From NCBI RefSeq assembly GCF_042427745.1, contig NZ_JBHMFA010000001.1: a stretch of 64,000 nucleotides of DNA; one strand, given 5' to 3'. This document shows, piece after piece, positions 27,101 through 34,030 of the stretch. Each line of letters begins with the position of its first letter. The first letter of the stretch is position 1. The notes below the pieces were generated by a model. It ran no database searches and was not told the DNA's origin. It saw only the letters and a program-made list of their open reading frames with translations. Source of the DNA: Algibacter miyuki (GTDB taxonomy: Bacteria > Bacteroidota > Bacteroidia > Flavobacteriales > Flavobacteriaceae). The position numbers and the translations under genes were made by a program.

Positions 27101-27794
27101 CGAAGTAATTCCGAAAGGTGAATCTATGATTAGAGACGGTCACATCACTTTAAAAATATTACATCGTATTACCCCAAACGATACACGTTTTAGTACAAGC
27201 TACTCAAAACGGGCCAAACAAATTGGGGCGTATTTTAGAGCAGAGTTTAGTACTTTCAGAAAAGAAAAAGAAAGTCCGAGTTACTTTCACGCCATGCTTT
27301 TAGACGATTTTAGATATAAAGGTGATGCGCTTTTCAAACATGTTAAAACCGACATTAAAACCAACCAAGACCTTTACCAAACGGTATTAAATGCGGTTGG
27401 AGAAAAAGATACCGTTGTCCATTTATCGAACACCAATGGGCAACTCGACTTTTTACTCGCCTTACATGCGGTAGACCGAAACCTAGTTTCTTATATTGAA
27501 AAACCAAGCAACCGCATCATATTCAAAAACAGTTTTATCACTAATAAAAACAACATTCATTGTATCGATGCTGTGGAAGATTTAGTGGTATTTAAAGCAG
27601 ATACATTAATTATCAATCAAGTGAATATTGCAAAAAATGAATTACAAGCCCTGATGTATTCCGAATTAAAAAACATCATTGTATTACATGGAGATGCTTT
27701 GGTTTCAATCCTAAAGAAATTCGATTTAGGTTTCGAATGCACACTTCAAAATAAAAATATTACTATCTTAACAAAACAGGTAAATAAAGCATGA
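24108..27794 (+). CDS. MMPL-family exporter fused to acyltransferase and methyltransferase-like domain
   Basis: A 1228-residue multidomain protein. Residues 1-840 form an RND/MMPL permease with two halves, each with a periplasmic loop and a cluster of membrane helices (first near 260-410, second near 660-800; GLGIDYSIF motif in the second). Residues about 870-1065 form a PlsC-type acyltransferase with NHTSFLD (about 893-899) and FPEGTRS (about 959-965). Residues about 1085-1228 resemble a degraded class I SAM-methyltransferase fold. The fusion is a known flavobacterial architecture. It likely couples acylation of a lipid with its transfer out of the inner membrane, handing over to the LolA-like carrier. 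Confidence 0.87.
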   Translation: MDNFFYKIYLHFNSKKAIGFGVLTLLFVILGFVASKIEFEEDITKLIPTNAENSEFQKVLKNVNFTDKIIVNISRSETGSVDDLTAYAAQFIDSIKASSGNYIKQIQGRVEDAEIKNTADFIYQNLPLFLNETDYETLANKIEKDSIDAITLKNYKTLISPSGIVAKDFILKDPLGISYIALKKLQELSFGEDFILQNGFLVSKNKQHILLFITPALDANETSENTKFVENLYDTGTKLNEIFKGKAQSEYFGGTLIAVANANQIKSDITLTISIALSILLLIFVLFYKKLTVPIILFIPTIFGGLLAIAFLFLFREKISAISLGIGSILLGVTLDYSLHILTHIRSNNNIKHLYQEISKPILMSSLTTALAFLCLLFINSQALQDLGVFAAISVMGSSCFALLFIPQVYHEQSKKRKKSTILDKLASYNIHKNKWAIIGLLLLCFGSLFTYNTVVFNNDLSEMNYMPADAKTAELNLDKLINSTSKSIYIAAYGTSEENTLQVNDSILKKLQRLKADNQIINYSSIGTFVHSKAQQNAQIDRWNTFWDKNTIETTTENLIESGKPLGFKPETYHKFYTLLNTTFKPLEIDAYKAINTFSVSDYIATKDNYTTITTLVKVENSDAITEAFKDDSQTLLIDRKQMNETFLGNLKNDFNSLIGYSLIVVILILLIFYKSFSLTLVTGIPICLTWLLTIGIMGLFHLEFNIFNIIISTFIFGLGIDYSIFITNGLLHEYRTGEKSLATHKTSILLSVITTILGVGVLIFAKHPALYSISVVCLIGILSAVLIAFTIQPLLFKLFIGNNQKRPISFRLLLHSIVSFTYFGLGGILLSLFSVTILKIIPLPKKTKMKWFHITISKFMKSVLYTHLFLVKKVINSHQEDFKKQAIIIANHTSFLDILAIGMLHPKIIFLVNDWVYNSPVFGKAVQLAGFYPVSSGIENGLDHLKKKVEQGYTLMAFPEGTRSKTNKIKRFHKGAFYLAEQFKLDIIPVLIHGNSEVIPKGESMIRDGHITLKILHRITPNDTRFSTSYSKRAKQIGAYFRAEFSTFRKEKESPSYFHAMLLDDFRYKGDALFKHVKTDIKTNQDLYQTVLNAVGEKDTVVHLSNTNGQLDFLLALHAVDRNLVSYIEKPSNRIIFKNSFITNKNNIHCIDAVEDLVVFKADTLIINQVNIAKNELQALMYSELKNIIVLHGDALVSILKKFDLGFECTLQNKNITILTKQVNKA

Positions 27795-29320
27795 AATCAC
27801 ATTACGATGTCGTAGTCATAGGAAGCGGTTTGGGCGGTTTAGTGTCTGCCAATATTTTAGCCAAAGCAGGCTATAGCGTTTGTGTTTTGGAGAAAAACAA
27901 CCAATACGGTGGAAATTTACAAACCTTTGTACGCGACAAAACTATTTTTGATACCGGCGTGCATTATATTGGTGGTTTAAACGAAGGCCAAAACCTATAT
28001 CAGTACTTTAAATACCTCGATATTATAGACGATTTAAGTTTGAAAAAACTAGATGAAGATGGTTTTGACATTGTGACTTTTGAAGGCGACCCTAATGAAT
28101 ACAAGCATGCTCAAGGTTATGATAATTTCATAAAACAACTAGTTATTCAATTTCCTGAAGAAGAAAAAGCCATTATTACATATTGCGATAAGGTGAAAGA
28201 TGTTTGCGATAAATTTCCTTTATATGGTTTAAAACACGGGAAACCTTATTACGAAAACAGTAATATTTTCAGTTTAAAAGCAAAAGAATATATCGATTCT
28301 ATAACCGATAACACAAAATTACGTGCCGTACTTGCCGGCACCAACTATTTGTATGCTGGCGATGCCGACCGCACACCTTTTTACGTGCATGCCCTAACTA
28401 TAAACTCCTATATTGAAAGCGCTTACCGCTGTATTAATGGAGGCAGCCAGATTTCTAAAATTTTAATTCGTCGTTTAAAAGAACATGGTGGCGACGCTTT
28501 TAAACATCATGAGGTGGTTAAATTCAATTTTGAAGACAAAGATATTTCATCAGTAATTACAAAAAACGGTAAAGAAATTAAAGGCGATTTATTTATTTCA
28601 AACATAGAACCAAAGCTCACTATTAAACTGGTTGGTGAAGATAAATTCAAGAAAATTTACACCAAAAGAATTAATAAAATTGAAAGTATTATTGCTGGTT
28701 TTAGCCTGTATATTGTCCTTAAACCGAATACATTTAAATATCAGAATAAAAATTTCTACCATATAAAAGATGCCGATAAAATTTGGGATGGCCAAGATTA
28801 TACTCCTGAAAGTTGGCCTGAAGGCTATATGGCATCCATGGGAATTAATAAAAAAACCGATGTTTGGGGCGAAAGCTTAACCGTGATGACCTACATGCGC
28901 TATGAAGAAATGGCGCCTTGGGAAAACACATATAATACCGTTGCCAATAAAAATGAGAGAGGACAAACTTATGAAGAATTTAAAGCCGAAAAAGCCGAAA
29001 TACTTATTGTAGAATTAGAGAAAAAATTCCCTAATATTCGCGATTGCATTCAAGAAACATACACCTCGACCCCCTTATCTTATCGTGATTATATTGGTTC
29101 TAACCGAGGGTCTATTTATGGCTACGTTAAAGATGCGAATAAACCACTAGCTTCCTTTGTATCGCCACGTACCAAAGTAAAAAACCTCCTCCTAACCGGA
29201 CAAAGTTTAAATATGCACGGTATTTTAGGTGTTACTATTGGAGCGGTGTTAACCTGTTCTGAAATTCTTGGAATGGAGCCTTTATTGAATAACATATTAG
29301 AAGCCAACAAACCTGAATAA
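27791..29320 (+). CDS. CrtI/phytoene-desaturase-like FAD oxidoreductase
   Basis: A 509-residue flavoprotein with an N-terminal Rossmann motif VIGSGLGGLVSA at residues 9-20 followed by the GG-type FAD contact (EKNNQYGGNLQTF). The C-terminal end carries the CrtI-like GILGVTIGAVLT segment. The family includes carotenoid desaturases and retinol saturases. In an aryl-polyene locus it would change double bonds in the chain or ring; the exact reaction is not known to me. It overlaps the MMPL gene by 4 bases. Confidence 0.85.
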   Translation: MKSHYDVVVIGSGLGGLVSANILAKAGYSVCVLEKNNQYGGNLQTFVRDKTIFDTGVHYIGGLNEGQNLYQYFKYLDIIDDLSLKKLDEDGFDIVTFEGDPNEYKHAQGYDNFIKQLVIQFPEEEKAIITYCDKVKDVCDKFPLYGLKHGKPYYENSNIFSLKAKEYIDSITDNTKLRAVLAGTNYLYAGDADRTPFYVHALTINSYIESAYRCINGGSQISKILIRRLKEHGGDAFKHHEVVKFNFEDKDISSVITKNGKEIKGDLFISNIEPKLTIKLVGEDKFKKIYTKRINKIESIIAGFSLYIVLKPNTFKYQNKNFYHIKDADKIWDGQDYTPESWPEGYMASMGINKKTDVWGESLTVMTYMRYEEMAPWENTYNTVANKNERGQTYEEFKAEKAEILIVELEKKFPNIRDCIQETYTSTPLSYRDYIGSNRGSIYGYVKDANKPLASFVSPRTKVKNLLLTGQSLNMHGILGVTIGAVLTCSEILGMEPLLNNILEANKPE

Positions 29321-29329
29321 CACATAAAA

Positions 29330-30991
29330 ATGAGCTTGAGGATATTTAATTTAGGAATGCTTTTTTTGTTTTTAGGACTAACGTCTTGCGGCATTTCTAA
29401 ATCTTTACATGATATTCCCGATGTTAGCGCTTATAATTCCAGTATTCCGGAACGCATTAAAATTTCCGATTCCGCCTATACTTTAGGCAAAAATAACCTC
29501 AGTAAAAACAAACAAGGTTTATGGGAGCTTTATGTTGAAGGCAATCCTCTTGAACGTGGTTTAATTACAGGAAGTCTCACCGAAGAGCTCTTCCATTTCC
29601 AAGAACACGCCTTTTTATCTAAGGTAGACGAACTCGTACCATCAAAATCAAAACAAGCAATTTTACGACGATTTTTAGCTTGGTTTAACCGCCAATTATA
29701 CCTCAATGTTCCGCTAGAATACAAAACCGAAATTTACGGACTTTCAAAATACGCATCTCCAAAATACAACCATATTGCCGACCCCTATTTACGTATTTTA
29801 TATTTGCATGGCGCTCACGATATTGGTCATGCCTTGCAAGATTTAGCCTTGGTAGGTTGCTCCTCTTTTGCAGCTTGGGGCGACAAAACTGAAGACGGCA
29901 GCTTAATTATTGGTCGTAATCTCGATTTTTACGCTGGAGACGAATTTGCTAAAGAAAAAATAATCTCGTTTGTAAACCCCACGGAAGGTTACAAATTTAT
30001 GTCGGTTACTTGGGCAGGCATGATTGGCGTGGTTTCAGGCATGAACGAACACGGACTTACAGTGAGTATAAATGCCGGAAAATCACAAATCCCGCTAATT
30101 GCCAAAACCCCCATTTCTATTTTAAATCGAGAAATATTACAGTACGCTACTACGATAGATGAGGCAATTGCTATTGCAAAAAAGCGTCAAGTATTTGTAT
30201 CCGAATCTATTTTTATTGGCAGTGCAAAAGATAAAAAAGCGGCGATTATTGAAGTATCTCCAACCAATTTTGGAGTTTATGAAGTTTTAAATGAAAACCA
30301 ATTAATATGTTCCAATCATTTTCAAAGTAACGCTTACGCGGAAGACAAAAAAAACCAAAAACACATTGCTGAAAGTCATTCGCAATACCGCTATCAACGC
30401 ATGGAAGAATTACTAAATCAGCAACCAAAAATAACACCTCAAATTGCGGTTGATATTCTAAGAAACAAAGACGGTTTAAACAATAAATCTATTGGTTATG
30501 GTAACGAAAAAGCGCTAAATCAATTATTAGCACATCACGCTATCGTTTTCAAACCCGAACAACGTTTGGTTTGGGTATCGTCTAACCCCTATCAATTGGG
30601 CGAATTTGTAGCTTACGACCTTAATGCCATTTTTAAAAACCCAAATAAACTATCGCTTGCCAACACGGCTTTAAACATTGAAAAAGATCCGTTCCAGTTT
30701 ACTCAAGCCTATCGCGATTATCAAACGTACAGAACGATACGAGCTCAAGTGCTTTCAGCAATAAAAAACAACGAAACATTAACACCTGAAATACTTTCAG
30801 AGTTAAGAAATAAAAACCCAGAATACTGGGAAGCCTATTATTTAGTTGGAAAATATTACTACGAAAAAGGGTATTATACAGCATCACTAAATGCCTTTAA
30901 AAAAGCCAAAACCAAAGAAATCACCACAGTTCCCGACCAACAAGACGTTGACAAATACATTAAAAAGTTAAAACGAAAGTTAGCCCTATGA
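29330..30991 (+). CDS. C45-family NTN hydrolase lipoprotein
   Basis: A 553-residue lipoprotein (lipobox LTSC, Cys20). The central domain is of the C45/acyl-coenzyme A:6-aminopenicillanic acid acyltransferase type. The likely autoproteolytic nucleophile is Cys177 in LVGCSSFAAWG, followed by GSLIIGRNLDFY and NEHGLTVSINAG. The C-terminal 110 residues are helical and TPR-like (WEAYYLVGKYYYEKGYYTAS). Such enzymes form or break amide bonds with acyl groups. Beside polyene acyltransferases, it may act on the pigment conjugate in the periplasm or outer membrane; substrate unknown. Confidence 0.83.
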   Translation: MSLRIFNLGMLFLFLGLTSCGISKSLHDIPDVSAYNSSIPERIKISDSAYTLGKNNLSKNKQGLWELYVEGNPLERGLITGSLTEELFHFQEHAFLSKVDELVPSKSKQAILRRFLAWFNRQLYLNVPLEYKTEIYGLSKYASPKYNHIADPYLRILYLHGAHDIGHALQDLALVGCSSFAAWGDKTEDGSLIIGRNLDFYAGDEFAKEKIISFVNPTEGYKFMSVTWAGMIGVVSGMNEHGLTVSINAGKSQIPLIAKTPISILNREILQYATTIDEAIAIAKKRQVFVSESIFIGSAKDKKAAIIEVSPTNFGVYEVLNENQLICSNHFQSNAYAEDKKNQKHIAESHSQYRYQRMEELLNQQPKITPQIAVDILRNKDGLNNKSIGYGNEKALNQLLAHHAIVFKPEQRLVWVSSNPYQLGEFVAYDLNAIFKNPNKLSLANTALNIEKDPFQFTQAYRDYQTYRTIRAQVLSAIKNNETLTPEILSELRNKNPEYWEAYYLVGKYYYEKGYYTASLNAFKKAKTKEITTVPDQQDVDKYIKKLKRKLAL

Positions 30992-32277
30992 TTCCAGATA
31001 TAGAACACGCATCGCAAACCGAAATCAAGGCCTTTCAGGTCGACAAGCTAAAAACTCTTTTGGAGTATTTAAATACTCATTCTGTTTTTTACAAGCGCTT
31101 GTTTAGAACACATCAAATTGATATTAAAAACATCAATACGCTTGAAGATTTAACGGCTATTCCTACCACCACAAAAGATGATTTACAGTTGTATAACGAC
31201 GATTTTATGTGTGTGCCGAAAAATAAAATTATAGATTACGTAACTACTTCGGGTACCTTAGGCGAACCTGTGATTTTTGGCTTAACCGATAACGATTTGG
31301 AGCGTTTAGCTTATAACGAAGCTATTTCTTTTGCTTGTGCTGGTATTGGAACGAACGACGTTATTCAACTAATGACTACCATTGACCGCCGCTTTATGGC
31401 AGGATTGGCTTATTTTTTAGGGGCTAGAAAATTGGGCGCAGGTATTATTCGTGTTGGAAATGGAATTCCAGAATTGCAATGGGATTCTATTTTAAAATTT
31501 AAACCTACCTATATTATTGCGGTACCGTCGTTTTTATTGAAACTTATTGAATATGCAAAACAGCATAATATTGATCCGAATACCTCTGGAATCAAAGGCG
31601 CTATTTGCATTGGTGAACCACTTAGGCATCAAGATTTTTCGCTAAACACCTTATCAGAAAAAATAAAACAAGACTGGAATATCGAGCTGTTTTCAACCTA
31701 CGCTTCTACCGAAATGAATACGGCTTTTACTGAATGTAGTCAACAACAAGGTGGCCACGAACATCCAGAATTAATTATTACCGAAATTTTAGACGATAAC
31801 AACCTACCTGTGTCCGAAGGCGAAGCTGGCGAATTAACCATTACCACGCTTGGTCTTGAAGGCATGCCGTTACTCCGTTTTAAAACCGGTGATATTGTAA
31901 AAGCTCACAATACTCCCTGCAATTGCGGCCGAAACACCACCCGTTTAGGCCCTGTTATTGGTAGAAAAAAACAGATGATAAAATATAAAGGCACCACGAT
32001 TTATCCGCCCGCCATGCATAATGTTTTAAATGACTTTAGCGAAGTAGATTCTTATGTTATCGAACTATCACACAATAGTATTGGGACCGATGAAATTCTT
32101 ATAAAAATAGCTACAGCAGAACCTACAGATATTTTACTTCAGAATATAAAAAATCATTTTAGAGCCAAATTAAGAGTATTACCAAAAATTGAATTTTGCA
32201 ACAAAAAAGATATTCAGAAACTACAATTCCCGAAAATGAGTAGAAAACCAGTAATGGTTATTGATAAGCGGAAGTAA
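30988..32277 (+). CDS. AMP-forming acyl ligase (phenylacetate-CoA ligase-like)
   Basis: A 429-residue adenylate-forming enzyme of the PaaK-like group. The phosphate-binding loop TTSGTLGEPVIF is near residues 86-97, YASTEMNTAF near 229-238, and FKTGDIV near 300. A C-rich CNCGRNTTRLGPVIGR segment matches the metal-binding region of this group. In aryl-polyene clusters an equivalent enzyme activates 4-coumarate and loads it on ACP, which fits the TAL at 9939. Last gene of the pigment operon; overlaps the C45 gene by 4 bases. Confidence 0.87.
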   Translation: MIPDIEHASQTEIKAFQVDKLKTLLEYLNTHSVFYKRLFRTHQIDIKNINTLEDLTAIPTTTKDDLQLYNDDFMCVPKNKIIDYVTTSGTLGEPVIFGLTDNDLERLAYNEAISFACAGIGTNDVIQLMTTIDRRFMAGLAYFLGARKLGAGIIRVGNGIPELQWDSILKFKPTYIIAVPSFLLKLIEYAKQHNIDPNTSGIKGAICIGEPLRHQDFSLNTLSEKIKQDWNIELFSTYASTEMNTAFTECSQQQGGHEHPELIITEILDDNNLPVSEGEAGELTITTLGLEGMPLLRFKTGDIVKAHNTPCNCGRNTTRLGPVIGRKKQMIKYKGTTIYPPAMHNVLNDFSEVDSYVIELSHNSIGTDEILIKIATAEPTDILLQNIKNHFRAKLRVLPKIEFCNKKDIQKLQFPKMSRKPVMVIDKRK

Positions 32278-32536
32278 GTTTGAGGTTATTGATAATGTAA
32301 ACAAACTAAACCAAAATATATTTATTTTTAAAATTCATTTAACTATTTCAAGACTCCGTTTGAAAGCAACATAACATTTACAAAAAAAATAATGTAACTT
32401 AAGCTATAGAAAATGAACTAATTTTAACAAAAAAAAAGGTGAATTCAGGAGATTCAACCTCTTTAAGAAAGTATTACAATTCTGCATAAAGGTAAAAAAA
32501 CATGGTAAAAAATCGTAAAATTATGGTAAAGTATTG
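32278..32536. other. Intergenic stretch before the Abi module
   Basis: No gene seen. It is AT-rich. Bases 32438-32460 form a small imperfect hairpin (AGGTGAAT / ATTCAACCT) preceded by nine As, a terminator shape only for the minus strand, where no gene reads in. Bases 32491-32529 hold repeated TGGTAAA/CGTAAAA units; ATGGTAAA occurs at 32502-32509 and 32522-32529, exactly 20 bases (about two helical turns) apart, just upstream of the Abi promoter. Confidence 0.6.
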
Positions 32537-32544
32537 TACATTTG
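32537..32544 (+). promoter_or_regulatory. -7 promoter element of the Abi/ncRNA module
   Basis: TACATTTG is a perfect TAnnTTTG match. Transcription should start near 32549-32552, which is 3-6 bases before the first stem of the structured leader at 32555. That tight fit supports a transcript that begins with the hairpin. ATGGTAAA direct repeats lie immediately upstream and may be regulator sites. Confidence 0.6.
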
Positions 32545-32549
32545 CACCA

Positions 32550-32600
32550 ACAGTACACACCACGCTACCCATAAGCACAGCGTCCCAGGGTGTGTCTTTT
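32550..32600 (+). ncRNA. Candidate Abi-associated structured non-coding RNA / leader
   Basis: From the predicted start near 32550 the RNA folds into a hairpin: ACACACC (32555-32561) pairs with GGTGTGT (32589-32595), ACGCT (32562-32566) pairs with AGCGT (32579-32583), a 5-base CCCAG bulge sits on the 3' side (32584-32588), and a 12-base loop closes it. A T-run (32597-32600) follows the stem, so a short RNA of about 50 bases could be released, with read-through giving the Abi mRNA. A conserved non-coding RNA upstream is the published hallmark of AbiF toxin-antitoxin systems. The exact RNA ends are not known. Confidence 0.55.
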
Positions 32601-32621
32601 GCTTTATATAGGTTATTGTTC

Positions 32622-32662
32622 TTGTCAAACCTTACACCTAATCTTTAATATATGTTTGACAA
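32622..32662 (+). promoter_or_regulatory. Inverted repeat spanning the Abi start codon
   Basis: TTGTCAAAC (32622-32630) and GTTTGACAA (32654-32662) are perfect 9-bp complements. The right arm begins at the G of the ATG (32652-32654) and covers codons 2-4. In RNA the stem with its 23-base loop would occlude the start region; in DNA it could be an operator. Either way it suggests tight control of the toxin-like gene. Confidence 0.5.
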
Positions 32663-33563
32663 AAAACCGTTTACACTTCCACAACAAGTAAAACAATTAC
32701 AAGATCGTGGCTTAACAATTAAGCACCCACGAATTGCAGAAAAATACCTTATTAACATTAGTTATTACAGATTAGGAGAGTATTGGTATGTGATGCAATC
32801 TGATAAAGAAAACCATATCTTCAAACCTAATAGTAAATTTGAAGATGTCATAGCTTTATACAATTTTGATGCAGAACTACGATTATTACTCTTTGATGTT
32901 ATAGAGAAGATAGAAATTAGCCTACGCACCAAATTGATTTATCATTTATCTCACGAAATTAACCCTTGGTGGTTTCAAAACTTCGATCTATTTAACGATA
33001 GTAAAGCACTAGTTAAAACACTATCAAATTTAGAAATAGAAATTGAGCGCACTAAAGACGAATCCATAAAGAAGCATCTTAAAAAACATAAAGATGACAA
33101 AAGGTTTCCTCCTGCATGGAAATCATTAGAGCAAACAAGCTTTGGAACCTTATCTAAGCTATATGGCAACTTAAAACATACCGTAAAATCAAAAGATTTA
33201 ATAGCTATTGAGTTTGGAGCTGTTAACCACACCTTCTTACCTAGTTGGCTACAGTCCATAGCAGTAATCCGTAATTATTGTGCACATCATTCACGTTTAT
33301 GGAATAGAAATCTTCCTAGTACGGTAAAATTATTGTCTAAACCACCAAAACCTTGGATTTTAGATTCCATTAATGTACCTAAACAGCACGAGTTTTCAAA
33401 ATTGTATGTTCATATGTGTTTAATGCGCTATATGCTAAATACTATTCTACCTAGAAATGAATTTAGTATTAAGCTAAATAATTTATTTGAAAAATACCCA
33501 AATGTAGATCCAGATGCATTAGGCATGAAACCAAAATGGCAAGAAGAACCCCTTTGGAAGTAA
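32652..33563 (+). CDS. Abi_2 family (AbiD/AbiF) HEPN abortive-infection protein
   Basis: A 303-residue protein of the Abi_2 family. The N-terminal family signature ISYYRLGEYWYVM is at residues 36-48, and the HEPN RNase motif RX4H is Arg207-NYCA-His212 in IRNYCAHHSRLWNR. Family length is about 300. HEPN Abi proteins act as RNases that halt growth on phage infection. It stands alone as a single gene with its own promoter, structured leader and start-codon inverted repeat, between the pigment operon and tRNA-Ala, unlike the housekeeping genes around it. AbiF members have been described as toxins held in check by an upstream ncRNA and as relatives of the Cas13 ancestor. Assignment to the AbiF rather than AbiD branch is inference. 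Confidence 0.88.
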   Translation: MFDKKPFTLPQQVKQLQDRGLTIKHPRIAEKYLINISYYRLGEYWYVMQSDKENHIFKPNSKFEDVIALYNFDAELRLLLFDVIEKIEISLRTKLIYHLSHEINPWWFQNFDLFNDSKALVKTLSNLEIEIERTKDESIKKHLKKHKDDKRFPPAWKSLEQTSFGTLSKLYGNLKHTVKSKDLIAIEFGAVNHTFLPSWLQSIAVIRNYCAHHSRLWNRNLPSTVKLLSKPPKPWILDSINVPKQHEFSKLYVHMCLMRYMLNTILPRNEFSIKLNNLFEKYPNVDPDALGMKPKWQEEPLWK

Positions 33564-33821
33564 ATTACTAGTAAAAACGAATAATGGAATACATTAACAT
33601 TTAGATTGGTAAACTAAAGTAAAAGCAAAATAACACCTTTGGCGGAATTTGTTTTCTGAGCTTAAATACAAAGTATTGTTTACTTCCGTAAGGTCTTATT
33701 GAGAATGCTTTTGTAAAAATATAATTAAAAAAGGGGATATTAATATTGTGATTTAATATATAGCTTCAAAGGGCTTACTTTTATTATATCAATAATAGTA
33801 TGTAAAATGTATGTAATTTAT
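33564..33821. other. Intergenic stretch after the Abi gene
   Basis: No gene or clear repeat found. AT-rich; it contains a short GC-richer island (CTTTGGCGGAATTTG near 33640) of unknown meaning. I looked for a copy of the tRNA 3' end that would mark an integration site and saw none. Confidence 0.5.
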
Positions 33822-33849
33822 AAAAAAAAGCTTCCAATTTCTTGGAAGC
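33822..33849 (-). terminator. Intrinsic terminator of tRNA-Ala
   Basis: On the minus strand GCTTCCAA pairs with TTGGAAGC (33842-33849 with 33830-33837), 4-base loop, followed by eight Ts (33822-33829). It begins 15 bases after the end of the tRNA. Confidence 0.88.
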
Positions 33850-33863
33850 CTTGCTATCATTAG

Positions 33864-33937
33864 TGGAGAAGATGGGATTCGAACCCACGACCTCTTGACT
33901 GCCAGTCAAGCACTCTAGCCAACTGAGCTACATCCCC
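33864..33937 (-). tRNA. tRNA-Ala (anticodon GGC)
   Basis: The minus strand gives a full cloverleaf: acceptor GGGGATG with CTTCTCC, D arm GCTC/GAGT, anticodon stem CTTGA/TCAAG with loop CTGGCAG (anticodon GGC), T arm with TTCGAAT. The G3-U70 wobble pair that identifies alanine tRNAs is present. There is a U-U mismatch at 6-67. The discriminator is A, and CCA is not encoded. Confidence 0.95.
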
Positions 33938-33975
33938 AAAAATTCAAATGTTTTGCAAGTTATTGCCTAACACTG

Positions 33976-33983
33976 CAAATGTA
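33976..33983 (-). promoter_or_regulatory. -7 promoter element for tRNA-Ala
   Basis: The minus strand reads TACATTTG, identical to the -7 element of the Abi module and of the atp operon, 39 bases before the tRNA 5' end. Confidence 0.5.
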
Positions 33984-34010
33984 TACATTTTTAATATAAA
34001 TATCTAACAC

Positions 34011-34030
34011 TAATATTGAGCTCAATATTA
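34011..34030. repeat. Perfect 20-bp palindrome at the end of the iron operon
   Basis: TAATATTGAG followed by its exact reverse complement CTCAATATTA, including the stop codon of the leftward gene ending at 34028. As RNA it gives an 8-bp stem with an AGCT loop but only a weak T-tail, so it could be a poor terminator or a protein-binding site. Confidence 0.5.

Noticed and set aside
32428..32460. Possible terminator hairpin on the minus strand before the Abi module
   Set aside because: The stem is only 4 + 4 bp with a bulge, and no leftward gene would use it. It may be a remnant.
32278..33937. Genomic island with tRNA-Ala as attachment site
   Set aside because: No integrase gene and no direct repeat of the tRNA 3' end were found within the window.
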